From Pseudomonadota bacterium (GTDB lineage: Bacteria; Pseudomonadota; Gammaproteobacteria; Burkholderiales; Ferrovaceae), in contig JAJZRV010000007.1 in assembly GCA_021850135.1 (NCBI GenBank), positions 1 to 48,556 on the forward strand: a DNA stretch of 48,556 nt, read 5' to 3'. Positions within the stretch are counted from its first letter, which is position 1. The number at the start of each line of letters is the position of its first letter. A model generated the notes under the pieces. The model did not search any database and had not been told where the DNA came from. It saw only the letters and a program-made list of their open reading frames with translations. This document shows, one piece after another, positions 37,191-46,096 of this stretch. A program made the position numbers and the translations under genes.

Positions 37191-37727
37191 CTATTCGGAT
37201 TTTTGGTCGTCGACGCGCCGGAGCTGGGTTTTGAAGAGTTTTCCCCGTTGGGCATAACTCTCGGCGTTGTTTTGCAGGCTGGCGATTTCCGCGGGAGTGA
37301 GGGCGCGGACGACTCGGCCGGGACTGCCGATGACCAGGGAGCCGTCCGGAATGACCTTGTTTTCCGTGAGAAGGGTATTGGCGCCAATCAGGCAGTTTTT
37401 GCCAATGACTGTATTGTTCAGGATGACTGCCTTGATCCCGATCAGGCTACCGTCCCCCACGGTACAGCCGTGCAGCATGGCCATGTGGCCTATGCTGACG
37501 TTGTCGCCGATGGAAAGCGGGACACCAGGGTCAGTGTGAAGGACGGCGCCGTCCTGGACGTTGCAGCGTTGGCCAATCGTGATTGGCGCGTTGTCTGCGC
37601 GAAGGACGGCATTGCTCCAGACCGTGGTTTCATCACCAAGCGCGACTTCGCCGATGATGACGGCGTTTTCATCCACATAGCAGGTGGGCGCGATTGCGGG
37701 CGTCCGTTGGCCCAGGCAGTAAATCAT
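37191..37727 (-). CDS. Gamma-carbonic anhydrase family protein (YrdA/PaaY-like)
   Basis: A 178-residue left-handed beta-helix trimer with hexapeptide rungs (for example VIIGEVALGDETTVWSNAVLRAD). The three zinc-binding histidines are His64, His81 and His86 (VLHTD, SIGHMAMLH). Members include true carbonic anhydrases and proteins of unknown activity such as YrdA; the Asn/Gln residues around the zinc (NVQDGAVLH) are conserved, so activity is possible. It diverges from the liv operon over 202 nt. Confidence 0.9.
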   Translation of the reverse strand: MIYCLGQRTPAIAPTCYVDENAVIIGEVALGDETTVWSNAVLRADNAPITIGQRCNVQDGAVLHTDPGVPLSIGDNVSIGHMAMLHGCTVGDGSLIGIKAVILNNTVIGKNCLIGANTLLTENKVIPDGSLVIGSPGRVVRALTPAEIASLQNNAESYAQRGKLFKTQLRRVDDQKSE

Positions 37728-37789
37728 CTCGTTTTCTCGCGGTGTTCATGAAGCGGGTGGCATTGTGCCAAAGCATAGCAACTTCCTGC

Positions 37790-37803
37790 TTGATCTGGAT
37801 CAG
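37790..37803 (+). promoter_or_regulatory. FNR/ANR-like operator upstream of the liv operon
   Basis: TTGATCTGGATCAG matches the FNR consensus TTGAT-N4-ATCAA with one mismatch, at the last base. Its centre (37796.5) lies 41.5 nt before position 37838, a plausible start for the -10 element at 37827-37832. That is the standard spacing for class II activation. Basis: inspection only. Confidence 0.5.
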
Positions 37804-37823
37804 GGGCGGTATCCGGATTTCGC

Positions 37824-37832
37824 TGGTATACT
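37824..37832 (+). promoter_or_regulatory. Extended -10 promoter element of the liv operon
   Basis: TGGTATACT combines a TG extension with TATACT (5 of 6 to TATAAT). No -35 hexamer is present at 16-18 nt, which is typical of an activator-dependent promoter; the FNR-like site occupies that region. The expected start is near 37838. Confidence 0.5.
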
Positions 37833-37838
37833 AGGGAA

Positions 37839-37869
37839 AGGGCCGTGTGTTAGAATGCCGCACGGCTCT
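37839..37869 (+). promoter_or_regulatory. Leader hairpin of the liv transcript
   Basis: AGGGCCGTG (37839-37847) pairs with CACGGCTCT (37861-37869), nine pairs including one G-U, enclosing a 13-nt loop. It would sit at the very 5' end of the predicted transcript, where it could protect the RNA. There is no T tract behind it. Confidence 0.4.
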
Positions 37870-37929
37870 AGGCAGGTATCATGCCGCGGAAACTATATAA
37901 AAGCCAGACTCTACTACGAGGAGAAGATC

Positions 37930-39138
37930 ATGCATTTTGCAATCCCCAAATGGGCAGCCCCGCTGTTGGGCGCCTCCCTGGTGACCCTTGCGCTGGGCGC
38001 TTTTGCTGCAGACCCGATCAAGATCGGCGTTTCCGGACCCTATACGGGCGGTTCGTCTCCGATGGGGCTATCGATGCGCGACGGCGTCCGCCTGGCTGCT
38101 GAAGAAATCAACAAGGCCGGGGGCGTCCTGGGGCGTCAGATTCAACTGGTCGAGCGGGATGACGAAGCAAAAAACGAACGGGGCGTGCAAATTGCCCAGG
38201 AGCTCATCAACAAGGAACAGGTAGTTGCTGACGTGGGTTTCATCAACACCGGTGTCGCACTGGCTTCGCAACGATTTTACCAAGAGGCCAAGATCCCGGT
38301 CATCAACAATGTGGCGACGGGTTCTCTGATCACCAAACAGTTTTTGCCGCCGGAGTTTGCGGATAACTACGTATTCCGTACCTCTGCCAACGACACCATA
38401 CAATCCGGGATGATCGTGGAAGAGGCTGTGGTCAAGCGTAAATTTACCAAAGTGGCTATTCTGGCGGACTCCACCAACTACGGTCAGTTGGGTCGCGAAG
38501 ATCTGGAAAAGGCGCTTGCAGCCAAGGGCATCAAGCCGGTTGCCGTTGAAAAATTCAACATCAAGGATACGGACATGACGTCCCAGCTCCTCAAGGCCAA
38601 GGCGGCCGGAGCGCAGATCATCCTGACCTATGGCATTGGGCCGGAATTGGCTCAGATCGCCAACGGAATGGCAAAACTGGGCTGGAAAGTCCCCATGGTG
38701 GGTAGCTGGACCTTGTCGATGGCCAATTTCATTGACAATGCCGGAGCCAACAGCGAAGGGGCGCGTATGCCGCAAACCTTCATCCAGGAACCCAACACGC
38801 CCAAGCGCAAGGCTTTCATTGACGCTTACATGAAGGCCTATCATCCTGCCAATGGACGCATTCCGTCACCGGTCTCTGCGGCCCAGGGTTATGACTCCAT
38901 GTACCTGCTGGCAGCCGCCATCAAGCAGGCCGGTTCCACCGAGGGGCCCAAAGTGCGTGCAGCACTGGAAAACCTCAACCAGAAAGTGGAAGGTGTCGTG
39001 ACGAACTACAACAAGCCTTACTCCCATGACAATCACGAAGCCATCAGCGCCGGCATTCCGGTGATGGGTGAGGTCAAGGGCGGGCATGTGGTCTACGCTT
39101 ACGAAGAAGACAGAAAGAATCCTTTCCATACCAAGTAA
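37930..39138 (+). CDS. livK: Branched-chain amino acid ABC transporter, substrate-binding protein
   Basis: Periplasmic binding protein of 402 residues. The signal peptide (about 1-25) ends in ALGAFA-ADP, and the mature part begins PIKIGVSGPYTGG, the LivK/Leu-Ile-Val type fold, with MRDGVRLAAEEINKAGGVLG next. The ATG is preceded by GAGGAGAAG. The family also binds urea, amides and aromatic acids, so the substrate cannot be fixed from sequence alone. An in-frame frame extends upstream but crosses the promoter region and is rejected. Confidence 0.92.
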   Translation: MHFAIPKWAAPLLGASLVTLALGAFAADPIKIGVSGPYTGGSSPMGLSMRDGVRLAAEEINKAGGVLGRQIQLVERDDEAKNERGVQIAQELINKEQVVADVGFINTGVALASQRFYQEAKIPVINNVATGSLITKQFLPPEFADNYVFRTSANDTIQSGMIVEEAVVKRKFTKVAILADSTNYGQLGREDLEKALAAKGIKPVAVEKFNIKDTDMTSQLLKAKAAGAQIILTYGIGPELAQIANGMAKLGWKVPMVGSWTLSMANFIDNAGANSEGARMPQTFIQEPNTPKRKAFIDAYMKAYHPANGRIPSPVSAAQGYDSMYLLAAAIKQAGSTEGPKVRAALENLNQKVEGVVTNYNKPYSHDNHEAISAGIPVMGEVKGGHVVYAYEEDRKNPFHTK

Positions 39139-39144
39139 GCAAAT

Positions 39145-39170
39145 CGCGTCCCGCCTTTTGGCGGGACGCG
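39145..39170 (+). promoter_or_regulatory. Intercistronic hairpin between livK and livH
   Basis: CGCGTCCCGCC (39145-39155) pairs perfectly with GGCGGGACGCG (39160-39170) around a TTTT loop, an 11-pair GC-rich stem. It has no downstream T run. Such hairpins after binding-protein genes usually stabilise the upstream message so that the binding protein is made in excess over the membrane parts. Confidence 0.6.
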
Positions 39171-39219
39171 TCGTTTGAAGATTTGCTCTACGTTCTCACC
39201 ACCAAGACCAGGACTTTCA

Positions 39220-40110
39220 ATGGATATCCTGCTGCAACTGCTGATGAGCGGTGTCGCTCTCGGCATGATTTACGCCGTGATCGCCTTCGGCTATCAATCC
39301 ACTTTCGCCACTTCAGGAACGCTTAATTTCGGTCAGGGAGAGGCCCTGATGCTGGGTGCCATGGTCGGTCTCAGCCTGTCCGGGGATATCCTGGGGGGGC
39401 CCTTCGTCAACTACTGGCTGATGGTTCCGCTGGTCCTGCTGTTCGGGGCCTTGCAGGGGGCCGTGGTGGAGTTTGTGGGGGTCCGGCCCGCAATCAAGAC
39501 CAAATCGGAATTTGGCTGGATCATGTCCACCATTGCGCTGGGCATCATCTTTCGCAATACCGCAGAAAACCTTTGGGGCCGGGATGATTTGCCCTTTCCC
39601 TCGCCGCTGCCTACGGAACCCATCCATATCTTCGGAGCCAACGTGTTGCCTATGGAACTCATGGTGGTGGTTGGCGCCATCCTGATGATGGTATTGGTGG
39701 AGATGTTCAACCGGCGTTCCATTTATGGTAAAGCCGTGGTTGCAACGTCCAGCGACCGCGATGCCGCGGGTTTGATGGGGATCAATACCGGGCTGGTCAT
39801 TACATTTTCATACGCGCTGTCTTCCATGTCGGCTGCTTTCGCCGGGGTGCTGATCGCCCCGATTACGCTGACGGGCGCATCCATGGGGGCTGTACTTGGG
39901 CTGAAGGCCTTTGCTGTTGCAATTATCGGGGGACTGACTTCCGGTTTGGGAGTTATCGTCGGCGGTATTCTGTTGGGCGTTGCAGAAACGACTACGGGAT
40001 TCTATCTATCCACCGGTTACAAGGACGTCCCAGGACTGGTCCTGTTGCTATTGGTGCTGGCGGTCAAACCCAGCGGGCTATTTGGCAAGACCACTATCAA
40101 GAAGGTTTGA
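39220..40110 (+). CDS. livH: Branched-chain amino acid ABC transporter, permease LivH
   Basis: Integral membrane subunit of 296 residues with about eight hydrophobic segments and the motif GRDDLPFPSPLP followed by AATSSDRDAAGLMGIN-like EAA loop (VVATSSDRDAAGLMGINTGLVITFSYALSS). The ATG at 39220 is chosen because it begins the MDILLQLLMSGVALGMIYAVIAFGY start of the family; the frame extends 15 codons upstream without a reason. It precedes the fused livM-livG by 4 nt. Confidence 0.93.
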   Translation: MDILLQLLMSGVALGMIYAVIAFGYQSTFATSGTLNFGQGEALMLGAMVGLSLSGDILGGPFVNYWLMVPLVLLFGALQGAVVEFVGVRPAIKTKSEFGWIMSTIALGIIFRNTAENLWGRDDLPFPSPLPTEPIHIFGANVLPMELMVVVGAILMMVLVEMFNRRSIYGKAVVATSSDRDAAGLMGINTGLVITFSYALSSMSAAFAGVLIAPITLTGASMGAVLGLKAFAVAIIGGLTSGLGVIVGGILLGVAETTTGFYLSTGYKDVPGLVLLLLVLAVKPSGLFGKTTIKKV

Positions 40111-40114
40111 TTCG

Positions 40115-42049
40115 ATGAAAGCTGTTCAAACGCTGGCGCTGCTGGCGGGGATCGGCCTGTTGGCCGTGATTCCGCTGTTCATTCATAACGAGTATTACAT
40201 CCATCAGGTGGTATTGATTGCCATCTACGCCGTCCTGCTGTTTGGCCTGGATATCGTTGTCGGTTACACCGGCGAGGTTTCCCTGGCTCACGCCGCCTTG
40301 TTTGGCATCGGAGCCTATGCGGCGGGAATTCTCAACTGGAAGCTCGGATTGCCGTTCTATCTGGCCATCCCCTCCAGCATCGTGGTGACCGGGTTTTTCG
40401 GGGTACTGCTGGCCCTGCCCGCTTTGCGTGTCACGGGTCCGTATCTCGCCATGGTTACGCTGGCTTTTGGCACCATTGCCCAGATCCTGATCAACGAGAT
40501 GGATTTCCTGACCAATGGCCCGCTCGGCATCACCATCAAGAAGCCCATGCTGTTTGACTGGGTCCTGGAAGAGCAGCATTACTATTATTTCGTCATCGGC
40601 GTTTTTCTGGTGGCCATGCTGCTGGTCAATCGTATCCTCAAGTCGCATCTTGGGCGGGCTTTCGAAGCTTTGCGAGGCAGCCCGGTGGCATCCGATTGCA
40701 TGGGGGTGAGCGTTTATCGGTACAAGGTGTATGCCTTTGTCATCAGCGCGGGTCTTGCCGGTCTTGCGGGCGGGATGTTCACCTTCAACGAACTCTACAT
40801 TGCGCCCAATACTTTCAACTTTGAGCTGACCGTATTGTTCCTCCTGGCCATCATCATGGGCGGACGCAAGACGCGCATGGGGCCGGTGCTGGGCGCTGCC
40901 ATTGTGGTGCTGTTGCCCAATCTTCTGGATGACATCAACCTGTTTCGCGATCTCGCGCTGGTTGCCGCAACCGCCGTGGGCATTTACGTGGTGCGCCACT
41001 TCATGAGCGGTCGGCGCAACCTCAAACCGCTGGTCGTGCCGGCACTGGGTGGGGTGGCCTTGTTGTCCAGTGCGTACACCCTGCAGGAAATGACCAACTG
41101 GCGCATTACCATTTTCGGGTTCCTGATCCTGTTTGTCGTCTATTACCTGCAGGAAGGCATTGTGGGCTGGATTCGCAGCATCATCGGGCACTACAGACCG
41201 GAATGGGTTGGGCGTTCACGCATGCGGGTCTCCTCGCACGGTGTCACGGCGTGGGCTACGCCGGACCATTCGGTGGCACGCGAAGGTATGCTGCTTGAAG
41301 CTCGCCGGATCCTGATGCAGTTCGGTGGCCTGAAGGCGCTGAATGAGGTGGATCTGAAAATCAAGGAAGGGACCATTCATGGGTTGATTGGGCCCAATGG
41401 CTCGGGCAAATCCACGATGATGAATGTGCTTACCGGGATTTACACGCCCACCGAGGGCGAAGTCATGTTCAACGGAAAGACCATTTCAGGACAAACCCCC
41501 TCGGCCATTGCGCTGCAGGGAATTGCACGCACTTTCCAGAACCTGCAGTTGTTCGGCGAAATGACGGCATTGGAAAATGTTCTGGTGGGACTGCACCACA
41601 CCTATCGTTCCACGCTCCTTGACGTCATGCTGAATACCCCGCGCTATCGGCAGGAAGAAGCCAGAGCGCGTGAGCGCGCGGCCAGTATCCTGAGTTTTGT
41701 CGGTCTGGAAGCCTTCATCAACGAGGAAGCACGCAACCTGCCTTACGGACGTCAGCGATTGCTGGAGATCGGGCGTGCGCTGGGACTCAACCCGGCACTG
41801 CTGCTTCTGGACGAGCCCGCCGCAGGCCTGACATCGCCAGAGATACAGGATCTGATCGAGATCATTCGTAAGATTCGCGAGCATGGCATTACCGTCATAC
41901 TGATCGAACATCACATGGACGTCGTCATGGGTATCTCGGACACCGTGTCGGTACTCGACTTCGGGCAGAAGATCGCCGAAGGTCAGCCCGCCGCCGTTCA
42001 GTCCGACCCCAAGGTGATCGAAGCTTATTTGGGCGGCCAGTCCGCCTGA
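40115..42049 (+). CDS. livM-livG: Branched-chain amino acid ABC transporter, fused permease LivM and ATPase LivG
   Basis: A single 644-residue protein. Residues about 1-300 are the LivM permease (eight or so hydrophobic segments; GYTGEVSLAHAALFGIGAYA early, GSPVASDCMGVSVYRYKVYAFVISA later). A linker with two further hydrophobic stretches (about 305-350) leads to the ATPase from about 390: Walker A GPNGSGKST near 425-433, signature region LPYGRQRLLEIGRAL near 541 and Walker B LLLLDEPAAGL near 563. The frame runs through without a stop or frameshift, so the fusion is real in this sequence. Separate livM and livG genes are the common state, but fused forms are known. The longer frame from 39980 is a shadow inside livH. 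Confidence 0.93.
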   Translation: MKAVQTLALLAGIGLLAVIPLFIHNEYYIHQVVLIAIYAVLLFGLDIVVGYTGEVSLAHAALFGIGAYAAGILNWKLGLPFYLAIPSSIVVTGFFGVLLALPALRVTGPYLAMVTLAFGTIAQILINEMDFLTNGPLGITIKKPMLFDWVLEEQHYYYFVIGVFLVAMLLVNRILKSHLGRAFEALRGSPVASDCMGVSVYRYKVYAFVISAGLAGLAGGMFTFNELYIAPNTFNFELTVLFLLAIIMGGRKTRMGPVLGAAIVVLLPNLLDDINLFRDLALVAATAVGIYVVRHFMSGRRNLKPLVVPALGGVALLSSAYTLQEMTNWRITIFGFLILFVVYYLQEGIVGWIRSIIGHYRPEWVGRSRMRVSSHGVTAWATPDHSVAREGMLLEARRILMQFGGLKALNEVDLKIKEGTIHGLIGPNGSGKSTMMNVLTGIYTPTEGEVMFNGKTISGQTPSAIALQGIARTFQNLQLFGEMTALENVLVGLHHTYRSTLLDVMLNTPRYRQEEARARERAASILSFVGLEAFINEEARNLPYGRQRLLEIGRALGLNPALLLLDEPAAGLTSPEIQDLIEIIRKIREHGITVILIEHHMDVVMGISDTVSVLDFGQKIAEGQPAAVQSDPKVIEAYLGGQSA

Positions 42050-42068
42050 CCGAGGAGAGCGAATCAAC

Positions 42069-42797
42069 ATGCTGGAAATCAACCAACTCAAAGCGGCCTA
42101 CGGTCAAGTACAGGTACTGCATGGCATTGAATTGAAAGTTCCAAAGGGACAAGTTGTGACGCTGATCGGCTCCAACGGCGCTGGTAAAACCACGACCATG
42201 CGTGCTATTAGCGGGATGCTCAAACCCACGGGGGGCACCATCAAGCTGGGGGGCAGGAGCATCGCGGGTTTGCCGGCCTATCGTATTGCACGGATTGGCC
42301 TCGCGCATTCACCTGAAGGACGCAGGGTGTTTCCCACCCAGACCGTGAGGGACAACCTGTTGCTGGGCGCCTTCACGCGGCTGACATTCGGCGGCAAGAG
42401 AGCGCGGGGGGATATCCGTGGAGACCTGGATCGGGCATTGGACCTGTTTCCGCGCCTGCGGGAGCGGCAATTTCAACTGGCCGGAACGCTGTCCGGCGGT
42501 GAGCAGCAAATGCTTGCCATGGCGCGGGCCTTGATGCTCAATCCCGACGTACTGTTGCTGGACGAGCCTTCCATGGGGCTGGCGCCGATCCTGGTGGAGG
42601 AAGTATTCCACATCATCGGGCGCCTCAAGGAACAGGGCATGACCATGCTATTGGTGGAACAGTTTGCCGCAGCAGCGCTTGCAGTCGCAGATTATGGCTA
42701 CGTGCTGGAGAATGGCCGCATCGCGGTTCACGGGCAGGCAGAACAACTGCGCAACGATCCCAAAGTACGCGCAGCCTATCTGGGCATCGCCCATTAG
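42069..42797 (+). CDS. livF: Branched-chain amino acid ABC transporter, ATPase LivF
   Basis: Second ATPase of the transporter, 242 residues. Walker A GSNGAGKTT is at about 34-42, the signature LSGGEQQMLAMARAL near 141 and Walker B LLLDEPSMGLAP near 161, typical of LivF. It forms the heterodimer with the LivG part of the fused protein. It follows 19 nt after that gene and converges on ubiB with an 11-nt gap. Confidence 0.95.
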   Translation: MLEINQLKAAYGQVQVLHGIELKVPKGQVVTLIGSNGAGKTTTMRAISGMLKPTGGTIKLGGRSIAGLPAYRIARIGLAHSPEGRRVFPTQTVRDNLLLGAFTRLTFGGKRARGDIRGDLDRALDLFPRLRERQFQLAGTLSGGEQQMLAMARALMLNPDVLLLDEPSMGLAPILVEEVFHIIGRLKEQGMTMLLVEQFAAAALAVADYGYVLENGRIAVHGQAEQLRNDPKVRAAYLGIAH

Positions 42798-42808
42798 CGA
42801 CCAGCTAG

Positions 42809-44350
42809 CTAGTAACCGCCCTGTAGCACCAGCAGCAGGAGCGCGAAAGCTACCCCCACGATCAGCCCAAGCAGGACCAGAATCCCTGTCAGCCAACGCT
42901 GCAAACTGCGCTGCTGCAGCTGCAGGGATTCAATTTCCTGACGCAGGTCAGGGGAAGGAGAGGCCGTCAGCGCGCGATGGACCAGGCGAGGCAGCTCGGG
43001 AACCAGAGTCACCCACTGTCCTCCCTCTTGACGTAACGCGCGCACCAAACCGCGCCAACCCACCTGCTCGCTCATCCACCGCTCCAAAAACGGCTTGGCC
43101 GTTTTCCACAGATCCAGGTCGGGGTCCAGATCGCGCCCCAAACCTTCCACATTGAGCAATGTTTTTTGCAGCATCACCAGCTGGGGCTGGATTTCCATGT
43201 TGAAGCGGCGCGAAACCTGGAACAGGCGCAACAGGACCTTGCCAAAGGAGATTTCACGTAGGGGCTTGTCAAAAATGGGCTCGCACACGGAGCGTATGGC
43301 GGATTCGAATTCATCAGCCCGGGTATCTGGAGGCACCCAGCCGGCTTCGATGTGCGCCATGGCCACACGGTGGTAATCGCGTCGGAAGAAAGCCAGAAAA
43401 TTCTGGGCCAGATAATTTTTGTCAGAATTGTTCAGGGTGCCGATGATGCCGAAGTCCAGGCCGATATAGCGACCATCGTCGGCCACCTGGATGTTGCCAG
43501 GATGCATGTCGGCATGGAAAAAACCGTCGCGGAACACCTGGGTAAAGAAAATTTCAACGCCATCACGGGCCAGCTTGGGGATGTCCACACCTTTGCTGCG
43601 CAACAGGTCCACTTGGCTGATGGGGGTTCCCGCCATGCGTTCCATGACCATGACGCGCGTATCGCAATAGTCCCAGAAGACCTCAGGGATGATCAGGAGG
43701 CGACGGTCTGCAAAGTTTCGTCGGAGCTGGCTTGCGTTGGCAGCCTCCACCATCAGGTCGAGCTCCTCTCCCAAGTGTTTTTCGAATTCGGCCACCACTT
43801 CCGCAGGGTGCAGGCGACGCGCCTCGGAAAACCAGCGCTCCATCAGGCGGGCCAGGGTGTACAGCAAAGCCACGTCACGGGCGATTGCGCGCGCTACATC
43901 GGGCCGCAGTATCTTGACCGCGGCTTCGCGTCCATTCTTGAGCACGGCAAAATGGACTTGGGCGACAGAGGCGCTGGCTACAGGAACGGTGTCAAACTGC
44001 GCAAAGACGGTGTCCAGTGGGCGGCCGTAAATGGCCTCCAGCATGGCTTTTGCCTGTTCCCCGGGAAAGGGGGGGACGCGATCCTGCAACTGGGCCAGTT
44101 CGTCGGCGATATCGAGGGGAATGAGATCGCGACGGGTCGAGAGGGCTTGGCCGAATTTGACGAAAATGGGCCCCAGGGTCTCGAGCGCGCGGCGCAGGCG
44201 AACCCCTCGCGATTCATTAAAGCGTCGCCAGAACAACAGGTTGCGCGTGAACGAGCGTGCAGTCGCGGTCCTGGGGTGGAAGAAGACGAATTCGTCCAAC
44301 CCATAGGTGACGAATACGGACAGGATTTTGAACAACCGCAGTAGCCGCAT
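42809..44350 (-). CDS. ubiB: Ubiquinone biosynthesis kinase-like protein UbiB
   Basis: Atypical protein-kinase-like ATPase (ADCK family) needed for ubiquinone synthesis. The 513-residue protein has the KxGQ motif (Lys65, Gly67, Gln68 in [16 protein letters not shown]), the alanine-rich loop [11 protein letters not shown], the DMHPGN catalytic segment and a metal-binding DFG (GLDFGIIG), then two hydrophobic C-terminal segments (about 486-510). The ATG at 44350 overlaps the ubiJ stop as TGATG; a TTG 3 nt upstream is less likely. Confidence 0.95.
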   Translation of the reverse strand: MRLLRLFKILSVFVTYGLDEFVFFHPRTATARSFTRNLLFWRRFNESRGVRLRRALETLGPIFVKFGQALSTRRDLIPLDIADELAQLQDRVPPFPGEQAKAMLEAIYGRPLDTVFAQFDTVPVASASVAQVHFAVLKNGREAAVKILRPDVARAIARDVALLYTLARLMERWFSEARRLHPAEVVAEFEKHLGEELDLMVEAANASQLRRNFADRRLLIIPEVFWDYCDTRVMVMERMAGTPISQVDLLRSKGVDIPKLARDGVEIFFTQVFRDGFFHADMHPGNIQVADDGRYIGLDFGIIGTLNNSDKNYLAQNFLAFFRRDYHRVAMAHIEAGWVPPDTRADEFESAIRSVCEPIFDKPLREISFGKVLLRLFQVSRRFNMEIQPQLVMLQKTLLNVEGLGRDLDPDLDLWKTAKPFLERWMSEQVGWRGLVRALRQEGGQWVTLVPELPRLVHRALTASPSPDLRQEIESLQLQQRSLQRWLTGILVLLGLIVGVAFALLLLVLQGGY

Positions 44351-44931
44351 CAAAACCGTCCTGCCATGCGTCGTTCAAGGCGTTGTACATCCTGTGCGAG
44401 GCGCTCCACTTCGCTGGCAAAACGGTTCAGGCTCGAGCGGCTGGCAACCAGGCGTGCCTCCTCGGTAGCGTACTCTGCCAATGAGTCGGTCAGCCTGCGC
44501 AGGCTGTCTTGGGCCCAGGCCCGCCCGGAGCGTGCAGTTTGCGCCATGCGATGCGCCATGAGATCGCCCACCACACGGCTGAGCAACTCCTCGAGGTCTG
44601 GCCGAAAATTCTTGGCCAGAAAGCCCACCTCGGCAGCGAGGCCGCTGCTGCCTTCCAGATGCAGTTGGCGCAGAGCCGCCGGTTGATCGGTCAGGAGCAA
44701 CGGCAGGGCGCTCAGGGGAATCCGTATGGACAGGTCGGCTCGTTCCGGGCGTGCGGCCGCCAATGCGGGGATGCCTTCCGGGCCGATGACGAAGGGGACG
44801 GTCAGTCCACCCAGATCAAGCACGATCTGGCAGCCTGTAAAGGGCTGGAGGCGGTGTGTCGCCCAAGGGGCTGTGGAGAGCAAAGTGCGCAGGCCGTTTG
44901 AAAGGATCGTCTGCAATGCATTTGTCACCAT
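44350..44931 (-). CDS. ubiJ: Ubiquinone biosynthesis accessory factor UbiJ (SCP2 domain)
   Basis: A 193-residue soluble protein with an N-terminal SCP2 lipid-binding domain (about 1-115, [23 protein letters not shown]) and a C-terminal helical part with coiled-coil tendency (about 150-190). UbiJ and UbiK hold lipid intermediates of the Ubi complex in the cytosol. It overlaps the ubiE stop by 7 nt and ubiB by one base; a GTG at 44928 is an alternative start. Identification rests on domain and the ubiE-ubiJ-ubiB order. Confidence 0.88.
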   Translation of the reverse strand: MVTNALQTILSNGLRTLLSTAPWATHRLQPFTGCQIVLDLGGLTVPFVIGPEGIPALAAARPERADLSIRIPLSALPLLLTDQPAALRQLHLEGSSGLAAEVGFLAKNFRPDLEELLSRVVGDLMAHRMAQTARSGRAWAQDSLRRLTDSLAEYATEEARLVASRSSLNRFASEVERLAQDVQRLERRMAGRF

Positions 44932-45656
44932 TTGTAGCCTCGATGCAGGGCCACCACGCCGGCAGAGAGGTTGAACCATTCCACGGACTCAAAGCCGGCC
45001 GCTTCCATCATGGTCTTGAGTGTTTCCTGGTCCGGATGCATGCGGATAGACTCGGCCAGATACTGATAACTGGTCTCGTCGTTGGCCACCCACCGGCCTA
45101 CCTTGGGGATGACCTTGAAGGAGTAGGCATCGTACAGCGGACGCAACGGCGCCCATATTTTCGAGAATTCCAGAACCAGCGCGCGACCGCCCGGTTTGAG
45201 GACGCGAGCCATTTCGGAGAGGGCCTGTTCCTTGTGGGTCATGTTGCGCAACCCGAAGGCCACGCTAACGCAATCGAAGGTATGGTCAGGAAAGGGCAGG
45301 CGCTCGGCATCGCATTGCGTGGTAGGCAGCGCATGCCCGGCATCCAGCAGGCGGTCCCGGCCGCGTGAGAGCATGGCATAGTTGATGTCGGTCATGACGA
45401 CCCGGCCCGTTGCCCCGGCAGCCCGCGCAAAACCACGGGCCAGATCGCCGCTGCCGGATGCAAGGTCGAGCACTTGTTCGCCGGGGCGGACCTGGGCCAC
45501 GCTGAGCGTGAAATGCTTCCAGAGCCGATGCATCCCGGCCGACATCAGGTCGTTCATGAGATCATAACGCGAGGCCACCGAGTCGAAGACTTCGGCCACC
45601 TTGCGCGCTTTGTCGGTCTCCTCGACCTCGGTAAAACCGAAATGGGTGGTACTCAT
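44925..45656 (-). CDS. ubiE: Ubiquinone/menaquinone methyltransferase UbiE
   Basis: C-methyltransferase acting on the quinone ring. The 243-residue protein has [32 protein letters not shown] motif [10 protein letters not shown] at about 64-73 and the C-terminal [28 protein letters not shown] typical of UbiE/COQ5. The ATG at 45656 is 4 nt after the DUF971 stop. Upstream in-frame codons are shadow. Confidence 0.96.
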   Translation of the reverse strand: MSTTHFGFTEVEETDKARKVAEVFDSVASRYDLMNDLMSAGMHRLWKHFTLSVAQVRPGEQVLDLASGSGDLARGFARAAGATGRVVMTDINYAMLSRGRDRLLDAGHALPTTQCDAERLPFPDHTFDCVSVAFGLRNMTHKEQALSEMARVLKPGGRALVLEFSKIWAPLRPLYDAYSFKVIPKVGRWVANDETSYQYLAESIRMHPDQETLKTMMEAAGFESVEWFNLSAGVVALHRGYKW

Positions 45657-45660
45657 GGGG

Positions 45661-46038
45661 TCAGTGGGTATCCCGGCTGGCACCGGCGGCTTCCATCCGG
45701 TTGAGATAAGCGGCCCAGTATTCTTCCTGGTTGACGCCGAGATCCTTGAGATAATCCCAGGAAAAAATACCGGTATCATGGCCATCGGAAAAACGGATCT
45801 GGATGGCATACGTTCCCACCGGAATGATTTCCTCAATGGAGACGAGGCGTTTTCCGGTTTGCAGTGTTTCCTGACCCGGCCCGTGGCCGCGGACTTCTGC
45901 CGAAGGCGAATAGACCCGCAAGTACTCGATCGGGAACTGGTAGTGTTGGCCATCACTGAAAGTCACGTCCAATCGGCGCGAGGCCTGATGCAGCGTGATT
46001 TCGGTGGGCCAGGGGGTTTCAGGGGTCAGTCCGGCCAT
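45661..46038 (-). CDS. DUF971 protein (ubiquinone-operon associated)
   Basis: A 125-residue protein with the DUF971 pattern [40 protein letters not shown] and [21 protein letters not shown]. The same domain occurs in gamma-butyrobetaine hydroxylases and in Fe-S-linked proteins, but the stand-alone proteins have no proven role. It regularly precedes ubiE in betaproteobacteria, which is the case here. It is divergent from yggS over 58 nt. Confidence 0.9.
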   Translation of the reverse strand: MAGLTPETPWPTEITLHQASRRLDVTFSDGQHYQFPIEYLRVYSPSAEVRGHGPGQETLQTGKRLVSIEEIIPVGTYAIQIRFSDGHDTGIFSWDYLKDLGVNQEEYWAAYLNRMEAAGASRDTH

Positions 46039-46096
46039 GGAACGCCTAATATAAGAGGATTCGAGTCGAGTATGATAAACCATTTGGTCGGAAACG

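Noticed and set aside
40097-41191. 364-codon minus-strand open frame opposite the LivM domain
   Set aside because: Shadow of a membrane-protein gene; composition is Gln/His-rich and it has no ribosome site or motif.
43352-44344. 330-codon plus-strand open frame opposite ubiB
   Set aside because: The UbiB frame has KxGQ, alanine-rich loop and DMHPGN; the opposite frame has nothing recognisable.
46039-46096. TATGAT at 46071 as promoter of yggS
   Set aside because: The -10 resemblance is fair, but there is no -35 at usable spacing and the TCGAGTCGAG repeat next to it has no clear meaning.
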